Assembly: GCF_003479405.1 (NCBI RefSeq)
Contig: NZ_QUHB01000005.1
Coordinates: 62,001 to 126,000, forward strand
Reading direction: 5' to 3'
Length of the DNA: 64,000 nucleotides
Source: Eubacterium sp. AF16-48
GTDB lineage: Bacteria; Bacillota; Clostridia; Lachnospirales; Lachnospiraceae
Shown here: piece by piece, positions 1 through 7,200 of the stretch
How the letters are laid out: each line of letters starts with the position of its first letter
Position numbering within the stretch: the first letter of the stretch is position 1
Position numbers and translations under genes: made by a program
The notes under the pieces: generated by a model
Told to the model about the DNA's origin: nothing
The model's input: the letters and a program-made list of their open reading frames with translations, nothing else
Databases searched by the model: none

Positions 1-310
1 CCGCCTCGCTGACAGACTGATTCAGCTTTTTCATATATGCCACAAGCTGTTCCTTATCTTTCTTGGAATACAGCTGTGCATTGCTGTTAAATACAATCTG
101 ATTGATGTTAATGCCGATTCGGTTTATCTCATTGATAAGCTCTTTAAGAAGTTTCCTTACTTCCGGATAGTCATTTGGTTTCTGACTGATTAGAAGCCTG
201 ATATATTCGGCTTCATTCATTCCATTTGCCTTTGCCTTATCAGAAAGTACCTTCGCTTCCTGTGGCATAAGTCTTAGTGTTTTCCTTATACAATGAACTT
301 TATCAGCCAT
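1..310 (-). CDS. MobC-like plasmid mobilization relaxosome protein (partial)
   Basis: The 3' end lies outside the window; about 103 residues are visible, beginning MADKVHCIRKTLRLMPQEA at the ATG at 308-310. The N-terminal part (RKTLRLMPQEAKVLSDKAKANGMNEAEYIRLLI) looks like the ribbon-helix-helix start of MobC proteins, followed by helices containing NRIGININQIV, a segment typical of this family. MobC proteins help the relaxase open DNA at oriT. A relaxase gene would be expected just beyond the left edge, but that is an inference. The next gene upstream (315-836) ends only 4 bases away, so the two are probably co-transcribed. Confidence 0.8.
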   Translation of the reverse strand, partial: MADKVHCIRKTLRLMPQEAKVLSDKAKANGMNEAEYIRLLISQKPNDYPEVRKLLKELINEINRIGININQIVFNSNAQLYSKKDKEQLVAYMKKLNQSVSEA

Positions 311-314
311 AGAA

Positions 315-836
315 TCACCTTCCTCTCTTACCCGTACTGTATTCTCTTACTCCTTCTGCTACTGTTACAGCAGCTTTTTCCAGTTCTTTATTACCCAGCT
401 GGGCAATAACCCTGTCTGCAAGCTCTGTAGCAACTTCTATAAGTTCCTTACCATAACTGGTTTTATCAAACAATCTGTCCAGTCTCTTTTCATCTGCTTT
501 CAGACTTTCATACTTGCTCTGATACTCGTTATAGTCGTTAAAATCCTTTGGATCACTCCTGTGTGCTTCCGCATCAAGTATCAGTTCATAGTTCCATTCA
601 CAGACAATATCTATAACATCATCAATCAAATATGGTTCTATCTCGCCATTCTCTTCAGCAATATCCTGCCTGTACATCTTCCCATCTGAATCTATGCCAA
701 TGGCATAATCATGTCCTTCCATATAGTTAAGCAGAATTGCAGCATCTTCTATCGAAGGGTTTAGTAAGATATCAAATGTGTCTGCCCAAGCAATAAGTTC
801 CTCTGGTTCTGCGATTATTGTAAGTTCTTTATCCAT
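315..836 (-). CDS. Hypothetical protein of the mobile element, 173 aa
   Basis: An acidic soluble protein with no signal peptide or membrane segment that I do not recognise with confidence. The N-terminal half is rich in Asp/Glu (DSDGKMYRQDIAEENGEIEPY). The C-terminal half looks helical and ends in a basic TGKRGR tail. A purine-rich GGAGGTGCAGGAAAGC stretch precedes the ATG. It sits between the DUF3991/TOPRIM gene and mobC and lies 4 bases from mobC, so it likely belongs to the mobilization module. Its role is unknown. Confidence 0.75.
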   Translation of the reverse strand: MDKELTIIAEPEELIAWADTFDILLNPSIEDAAILLNYMEGHDYAIGIDSDGKMYRQDIAEENGEIEPYLIDDVIDIVCEWNYELILDAEAHRSDPKDFNDYNEYQSKYESLKADEKRLDRLFDKTSYGKELIEVATELADRVIAQLGNKELEKAAVTVAEGVREYSTGKRGR

Positions 837-1229
837 TGCTTTCCTGCACCTCCCTTATCCGTGTTTTGTATATCTCTTCCACCCACACGCCTGTCTGAAT
901 CTCTTAGGTTTACGGCTAGATACGCATTAGAGACATCTCTGTCCTAATGCCATCTAGTTAGGGAGAAAATCTCCCTAAAACCCTCTGTTTATGGAAGTGG
1001 GGGCGCTTTTTGCCCCCACTTTGCTACTTTGGGGGCGCTTTCTGCCCCCACTTTGTTATTTTGGGGGCGCTTTCTGCCCCCACTTTTATACTGAATTCAA
1101 TCCGGTTTTTATCGTGTCCGAATTGCGGGGGCGCTTTTTGCCCCCACTTTGACATTTTGGGGGCACTTTCTGCCCCCACTTTGCTGTTTTGGGGGCGCTT
1201 TCTGCCCCCACACATCAAAATCCGGTTTC
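837..1229. other. Noncoding gap holding the six-hairpin array
   Basis: No gene with a credible start is seen in these 393 bases. The left part (840-995) has a few Cys/Ser-type open frames without ribosome sites. The right part is the hairpin array at 997-1210. Open frames across the array exist on both strands only because the repeat lacks stop codons. Confidence 0.7.
997..1210. repeat. Six-copy GC-rich hairpin array
   Basis: Six copies of a short inverted repeat with arms GGGGGC and GCCCCC and a loop of the type GCTTTYT lie at 997-1019, 1030-1050, 1062-1082, 1127-1145, 1158-1178 and 1190-1210. Copies 1-3 and 5-6 are spaced about 32 bases apart and are joined by CTTTG plus a short AT-rich linker. 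A 44-base stretch separates copies 3 and 4. Copy 5 carries GCACTTTCT instead of GCGCTTTCT. Because the arms are short and repeated, both hairpin and direct-repeat readings fit. It lies between the TOPRIM gene and the mobilization genes; binding sites, oriT-related structure or an RNA role are all possible. Confidence 0.9.
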
Positions 1230-2207
1230 TCATGCCCTGACTGGTTCATCTGCTCGCTTATTCATCCTGTTCAGATTAAGCTTTGCCGCCACAAGCCACT
1301 CGTTGTAATCCTTATATCCGGCTGGAGGCGGACAGTCTTCTACCTCATATCCAAGCTCATAATACTTTCTCATAAGTTCAGCTGCTGCTTTTCTCCCCGG
1401 CTCATCTCTATCAAGGCAGAACCGGATGGAAGTAATCTGCGGATGTTCCCGAAGAAAAGTCTCAAGTGGTGCATCTGCAAGCATCCCAAGTGCCAGCTTA
1501 TTTGATTCATAATCCGTGAAGATATCCACATAACTCATAAGGTCGATTGCAGCCTCAAATACTACAAGCTCTGTACTGTTAACATTTACTACATTAAATC
1601 CATAGTTTTTATCATTGCCTGTGACATCACACTTGAATGGCTTGCCCTGCTTATCAAACACGCCCCTCATACTTGCAAATCTTGTCACTCCATTTTTATC
1701 ATTTCCCTTGAAAACAACATTGTGGTAATGCCTGCTCTCATAAATCAGTCCGTCTTTTAAAAAAAGATCTATGACTGCTCTGCTGATTCCTCTCTCCTGA
1801 TTCAGATATGAAATAAGATAGGAATTATCTCCTGCCGGTTCCGGTAGGACAAACGGCTTTCTCTCCTCTGCCTGCTTCTGCGATACCTGATGAACAAGAG
1901 GCTGCTTTACAGGCTTCTCAATTCTTCTGTATCCTGCGAAATCTAAAAGCCAGAACACAGCCTCTTTTACACTCATTCTACAAAATACCCGTAAGAAATC
2001 TATCTGTGAGCCGCCATTGTTGCCTTTGTCAAACTGCCTTGACCATCTGTACCAATGGCTTCTGTTATAGATACGGATGGAATCCATCTCCTTTAAAGTG
2101 TGGTATTTGCCAATCCTCTTTACCGTATACCCAAGGCTTTCTGCAACTGCACACAGGTCAACACTCTTTGCTATGGCAAGCTCTTCATCCGTAAATCTTC
2201 CATCCAT
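1230..2207 (-). CDS. DUF3991 and TOPRIM domain protein
   Basis: 325 residues. The N-terminal part (1-90) resembles the zinc-finger-like primase head of mobile-element proteins (YNRSHWYRWSRQFDKGNNGG), followed by the DUF3991 region. A TOPRIM fold spans about residues 210-300, with VVFEAAIDLMSY (the conserved Glu) and FCLDRDEPGRKAA (the DxD-type metal site). These proteins are common cargo of conjugative elements in Firmicutes and are thought to act as primases or primase-like factors when single-stranded DNA arrives. A ribosome site AAGGTG precedes the ATG. It lies 4 bases after the JAB gene in the same operon. Confidence 0.85.
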   Translation of the reverse strand: MDGRFTDEELAIAKSVDLCAVAESLGYTVKRIGKYHTLKEMDSIRIYNRSHWYRWSRQFDKGNNGGSQIDFLRVFCRMSVKEAVFWLLDFAGYRRIEKPVKQPLVHQVSQKQAEERKPFVLPEPAGDNSYLISYLNQERGISRAVIDLFLKDGLIYESRHYHNVVFKGNDKNGVTRFASMRGVFDKQGKPFKCDVTGNDKNYGFNVVNVNSTELVVFEAAIDLMSYVDIFTDYESNKLALGMLADAPLETFLREHPQITSIRFCLDRDEPGRKAAAELMRKYYELGYEVEDCPPPAGYKDYNEWLVAAKLNLNRMNKRADEPVRA

Positions 2208-2211
2208 GCTT

Positions 2212-2751
2212 TCACCTTGCCTTTCCCTGCTCTGCTACAAGCGGTGACTTGATATCAAGTGTCCGGTAATCTGTGCTCAGGGTAATCTTAGGATTATCAA
2301 TCATGCCTTTTTCCCTGAAACTGAAAAATTCACGATTGTCTCCACCGACTATGATATGGTCAATGAGCGGTATTCCCATCAGTTCACACAGCTTGTTCAT
2401 GCGGTCTGTCATCATCGTGTCTGCCTTGCTTGGGAATACATTTCCGGATGGATGACAATGGATTAACATCATGCTTGCAGCATTGCTTAAGATACTTGAT
2501 TTAAACAGCTCTCTCGGATGTGCCATTGCCTCATTTAAAGAACCAACACTTGCAAAATGCACATTGATAGGTTTTAAATCTGACCTTAGATTGACCACAC
2601 ACACTACTTCCCTGTCAAACTGGCACATACAGTCTCCCATGACAGCAGCTATATCCGCCGGATTGTTAAAGGTGTGCTCCGAATAAATCGGAGCATCCTT
2701 TACAAGTCTTACCGAAACCACATCAAGCTTGAAGTCATTCTTCTTTGGCAT
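2212..2751 (-). CDS. RadC-like JAB domain protein
   Basis: 179 residues if read from the ATG at 2749-2751, which follows GAGAGGAGGCGGTGTCTG. A longer frame to 2796 has no such site, so the shorter start is chosen. The JAMM-type zinc site is complete: HCHPSGN, then PSKAD, and a downstream DHIIVGG. The fold covers about residues 25-150. RadC-type JAB proteins are frequent in plasmids and integrative elements; their enzymatic role is unsettled. The 38-codon gene upstream ends inside this gene's start region, so translation is probably coupled. Confidence 0.85.
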   Translation of the reverse strand: MPKKNDFKLDVVSVRLVKDAPIYSEHTFNNPADIAAVMGDCMCQFDREVVCVVNLRSDLKPINVHFASVGSLNEAMAHPRELFKSSILSNAASMMLIHCHPSGNVFPSKADTMMTDRMNKLCELMGIPLIDHIIVGGDNREFFSFREKGMIDNPKITLSTDYRTLDIKSPLVAEQGKAR

Positions 2752-2851
2752 CAGACACCGCCTCCTCTCCAAACTCGACACGGATAACAAAGTCACCTTT
2801 CTGGCTGTTTATGAGAGCAATGAGTTCTTCCATTGTAAGTTCCTGCTCCAT
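2735..2851 (-). CDS. 38-aa acidic small protein overlapping the JAB start
   Basis: A short frame starts MEQELTMEELIALINSQK and ends with SDAKEE. Its ATG (2849-2851) is preceded by AGGAGGCAGTT, a near-perfect ribosome site. Its last 17 bases overlap the first codons of the JAB gene in another frame, a pattern typical of translational coupling. The composition is acidic and helical at the N-terminus, then beta-like (GDFVIRVEFGEE). It is too short for default gene callers. The function is unknown; the position in the operon supports it being real. Confidence 0.65.
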   Translation of the reverse strand: MEQELTMEELIALINSQKGDFVIRVEFGEEAVSDAKEE

Positions 2852-2860
2852 AACTGCCTC

Positions 2861-3856
2861 CTATCTGGACTTTTCCTTCGCATCATATACAAGGGGAGGT
2901 TCTGCAACGATACCATCAAGTCTCTTGTTAGGTGTATCAGTTGCAAGTGTGAGTTTTCTTAAATCCTTATCATAGTGATATACCTGATTGGAAAGTCTCT
3001 CGTCCAAAGACACCTCCTGCATATTTACCTCGACTACCATCTGTGCAAGCATCTCAGGGCTTCCCATATCTGAAGATACTGCAATAACCTCATGCACGCT
3101 CGAAGGGAGAATATAAAGGTCACTCTCTAAACTCTCTGCCAGCTCATGAAGCTCATTCTCATAAAGCATGGATGCTGCACCATTGATACCCTTTTCATTG
3201 GAAATCACCCACATCGTCTGCTCCGGTGGAATCTCAGCTATCATCATCTCTGCGATCTCCTGTGGCATCCCATCCCTTGCGAACATTTCTTTCATAATGT
3301 CATTCATGCTACGAACGACAGGTGGGAAGAGTCTTCTTGTGTTTTCCGCTGCACACTTAAAGAGCTGTTCCTCGCTCATTCCAAGTCTTTTTGCAAATTC
3401 ATTTGTAATTTTTGAACTCTGCACCGCATCCTTATCTGCACTGATTATTACCTTATACACAATAGAAAGATCCTGGAACTCCCTGTGCGGCACCTGTTCC
3501 AAAAATGTCTTATTCTGCTCTGTATTGATGAGCTGGAATACAATCTTCTCGTTAGCATCCTTCATAATGCTGTCCACATCAACAACCGGAACCTGCTCAT
3601 ATGCCCTTTCCATAAAGTCACATGCAGCCATAAGTGTTTCCTCAAGATCACCACAGTCCTGATACTTCTTATACATGTCATTGATATAAATCGTAGGCGA
3701 AATGTTCCTGCCTTCTTCTCTTAAGATGATGCCATCAAGAGTCACATTCACCTTTTCCACTGGCTCTGCCACAAGCTCCATTCCTTTGAACTTCTCAGGC
3801 ATATAATCCATAAACTTTTCTTTTACTACTTCCTTAAAAATCTCATAATTCATCAT
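2861..3856 (-). CDS. DUF5688 family protein
   Basis: 331 residues with no signal peptide, recognisable as the DUF5688 family found in integrative elements of gut Clostridia. Features include the start MNYEIFKEVVKEKF, the central ISPTIYINDMYKKY and the FAKRLGMSEEQLF segment. The C-terminal half contains NEKGINGAASMLYEN, which is typical of the family. The ribosome site AGGAGGAACCGTAAT precedes ATGATG. No catalytic motif is evident and the function is not established. It is the third gene of the operon after the XRE regulator. Confidence 0.75.
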   Translation of the reverse strand: MMNYEIFKEVVKEKFMDYMPEKFKGMELVAEPVEKVNVTLDGIILREEGRNISPTIYINDMYKKYQDCGDLEETLMAACDFMERAYEQVPVVDVDSIMKDANEKIVFQLINTEQNKTFLEQVPHREFQDLSIVYKVIISADKDAVQSSKITNEFAKRLGMSEEQLFKCAAENTRRLFPPVVRSMNDIMKEMFARDGMPQEIAEMMIAEIPPEQTMWVISNEKGINGAASMLYENELHELAESLESDLYILPSSVHEVIAVSSDMGSPEMLAQMVVEVNMQEVSLDERLSNQVYHYDKDLRKLTLATDTPNKRLDGIVAEPPLVYDAKEKSR

Positions 3857-3870
3857 ATTACGGTTCCTCC

Positions 3871-4218
3871 TTAATCTAAATTGTCATACAAAATCCCTTC
3901 ATCCTCGGGATTTTTGTGTTCTCTGTAACTGTTGTCTTCTTCGATTCCCATATCAAAAGTGGTATGAGATTTTCTTTTCTTTCTGTAATAATTCTTGAGA
4001 AACATGCACTTTCTACAGTCCTCACAGAATAATTCTTCCGGCGGAATGCCAAGTGCCTTTGCAATCCTGTTCAACGTTCCCGTCCTTGGAACTCTTGAAC
4101 CATTTTCGTATTGGGCAATTCTTACATCACCTCTATTTTCAAAACCACTTTTCTCGCCCAGTTCCCTGAGTGTCATTTTTTGTCGTTTTCTGTAATATCT
4201 GATTCTTTCTCCTACCAC
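3871..4218 (-). CDS. XRE-family helix-turn-helix regulator
   Basis: 115 residues. The start is a GTG at 4216-4218 preceded by GGAGGACAAACA. A helix-turn-helix domain spans residues 1-62: RIRYYRKRQKMTLRELGEKSG, then QYENGSRVPRTGTLNRIAKALGI. After it come two Cys (CEDCRKCMF) and an acidic tail. It probably controls the mobile-element operon that follows it (DUF5688, JAB, TOPRIM). The CxxCxxC-like cluster could bind metal, which is an inference. It lies downstream of the adhesin terminator. Confidence 0.85.
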   Translation of the reverse strand: MVGERIRYYRKRQKMTLRELGEKSGFENRGDVRIAQYENGSRVPRTGTLNRIAKALGIPPEELFCEDCRKCMFLKNYYRKKRKSHTTFDMGIEEDNSYREHKNPEDEGILYDNLD

Positions 4219-4234
4219 TGTTTGTCCTCCAAAT

Positions 4235-4276
4235 CAAAAAAGCGGAGAACATAAGTCACTGGCTTACATTCCCCGC
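4235..4276 (-). terminator. Intrinsic terminator after the adhesin gene
   Basis: In the minus-strand transcript a 14-bp stem (arms 4242-4255 and 4263-4276, several G-U pairs) is followed by a run of six U. It separates the adhesin gene from the XRE regulator. The arms resemble those of the terminator at 9701-9731 (ATGTAAGCC in both). Confidence 0.8.
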
Positions 4277-4287
4277 AAGGTTAATTG

Positions 4288-7200
4288 TTACTGTTTATTC
4301 TTTTTCTTTCTTCCACGAAGTCCGACTCCAACACCTGTAATAAGTGCAAGTGCACCAATTCCAAGATAAAGAAGCGGATTTGCATTGTCGCCTGTCTGTG
4401 GAAGCTTAGGCTCTGTCGGTACATTGACAAGCTTAAGAGTTGTTACAACAACATCCGGTGCATTGTCATCATATCGAAGAGTTACATCATGAGCTGTTTC
4501 ATCAAGGATATATCCGTCAGCTGCTTTAGTCTCAACAACTGTATAATGGATATCTTCTTTGAATGATCCATCCTCGTTGTAAGTACAGATAGGAAGCTCC
4601 TTGCTCTCTGCATGACCATTCTTGTCAGTAGTGAGTGTATCAAGCACCTTTCCGTCCTTATCCCTTACTTCAAATACAACACCCTCAATCGGCTTTCCGG
4701 TTACTTTGTCAGTTTTCTCAATGACAATCTTACCTACTGCCTGCTCATCCTTCATGGATACCTTCTGAATCTCGGCAGTCTCCTTTACCTCAAAGGTCAC
4801 ATCCTTCGCCACCTTGTATCCATAAGGAGCTGATTCTTCACGAAGTGTGTACTTTCCAACAGGAAGTCTTTCGATCATATAAGTCTTTCCAGCCTCAGAT
4901 GTCCAGCTTTCTACAAGCTTTCCATCAGCATCAATTACTGAAAGCTTTGCTCCAGGCAACTCTTTCTCTCCTGTGATATCAGTCTTTGAAATTTCTACCT
5001 TAATAGGTGCATTTTCAAATGCTGCCTCAAACTCGATAACCTTTACCTTATCTCCCTGATATGAAGCATCCACATCAAAAATCTTATCAGACTTCACATA
5101 GCCCTTTGGGGCCTCAATCTCTTTGACATAATACTGTCCAAGCGGAAGGTCAGAGGTAAATGCAGCCTTTCCATCCTTGCCTGTTACTGTTCTCTCAATC
5201 TGTGTATCAGCTTTTACGATTACCTTGCCATCTTTGTTCACAATGTCTTCTTTCGCAAATAAACCGAATACTGCTCCCTCAAGTGCTTCCTTAGTCTCTG
5301 AATCAGTCTTGGTTACAGTAATCTGCACTTTCTGACGCTCATTTGTCACATCCATTCCTGCAAACACAACCTTTGTATTCTGGTCGATATAGGAAAGGTC
5401 TGCTTCAATCGGTGTATCATCTAATACAAATCCATCAATGGTCTTTGTCTCAACAAGATAATATCTGCCAAGTGGAAGGTCATCAATTCTTGCGATACCC
5501 TTATCATTTGTCACGATGGTTGCCACCTTGTCTCCTGCCTTATGATATACAGTGTCAAGTCCGTCAGCACTTACGATATCCTCTTTTGCATATACATCAA
5601 AAGTTACTCCTGCAAGGCTGTCCTTGAAGAAATTGAAGATAAAGTCGTACCAGTACCCCTTCATAAGAGTGGTATCTGTTACAAATTCGCCGTCCTTATT
5701 GATAACGATGGAACCTGTAGGAACTTCATCCTTCATCTCTACATGCTGCACTTTGCCTGTGTCCTCAACTGTAAACTGGATATCTGCTGCCTTGAGATAT
5801 CCGTAAGGAGCAAATTCCTCACGAAGAGTGTAAATCTCTCCAACTACAAGTCTCTTGATCACATGTGCTTCCTTAGCATCAGATGTCCATGTGTCTACCA
5901 CATTTCCATCCTTATCAAGTACAGTAAGTGTTGCACCTGTAAGCTCTGCACCGCTTGTGATATCTGTCTTTGTAAACTCAAAGGTTGTAGGAGTGTTCTT
6001 ATACTCGCTGTTATATACAGCAGTCTTAACATCCTGTCCCTGATATTTTGTATCAAAGTTTACTGCTTCCTCATTTGTCACATATCCGGCAGGCTTTACA
6101 AGCTCCCTTGCAACATATTTTGCAAATGGATAATTCTTAACAAAAGCAATCTTTCCATTCTCATCAGATGTTGCCTTCTCAAGAAGTGTGCCTTTCTCGA
6201 TAATAACTCTGCCATCAGCATTCTTGATATCCTCATCTGCATAAAGACCAAATACTGCACCTGCAATCGGTGTGTTATCTTCTGCATCAAGCTTAGTCAC
6301 TGACATATCAAGCTTCTGTCTGTCATCTGAGAAAGTAAGGCTTTCCTTGATAACAGGTGTCTTATCATCCACATATGTGAATGTCACTTTCTGCTCATTC
6401 GGATTTAATACATATCCGTATGGAGCTTCCACTTCCACAACTCTGTACTGTCCAAGAGGAAGATTCTTTGCTGTTGCCTTTCCATCCTTGCCAGTTGTAA
6501 GAGTTGTCACAAGGTCTCCCTTGCTGTAATACTTAATGCGGTTTCCGTCTGCATCCTTCTGGTTGTCTGCTGTGTAAATATCTTCCGCAGCATAAACTTT
6601 GAATTTTGCTCCGGCAAGTGAGCCTTCCTTATAAACAAACTCTTTCTCATATGAGCTTGCAAGAAGTCCACCCTTGAATCCGTCAAGTACCTCTCCCTTC
6701 TTTTCTACAGTCAGCTCTCCGACTGCAGGGGCATCGGAATATTCCACGGTGATGATTGCATCATTTGTATCACCATCTGTCTCAAATGCTGTATCAGTAT
6801 CAACCGAGATGTTGACATACTTATCATTTACAACATATCCAAATGGTGCAGACACTTCCTCAATGCGGTAGTTACCGATTTTAAGTGCCTCCGGTAAGAT
6901 TAAATCTCCGTCCTCATCAGTAAAGAATGAAGTATGCTCTACCTTTGACGGATAAGTTGTGTACTGCTTTACATATTCGTTCTTATCAATATTGAAGATT
7001 TTAAACTCTGCATTTGGCACAAGTACTGTCTGCTTTGTATCGGAATCCTTCTTGATTACACGAAGCTTTGCTGTAAACTCTCTGTCCAAGAAAACTCTCC
7101 ATGTCTGAGGCTCTGTTGGATGATTCTCCTTTATCTTTACCTCAAATGGCTTGATTGTCTTCATGTTATGCGGAGTCTTTGATTCAACTACCACATAAGT

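Noticed and set aside
1010..1240. Frames on both strands across the GC-rich hairpins
   Set aside because: They follow repeat composition only, with no start site and biased Cys/Pro content.
5542..6303. A 253-codon plus-strand frame inside the adhesin gene
   Set aside because: It is an antisense shadow of repetitive coding sequence. The minus frame has clear domain structure.
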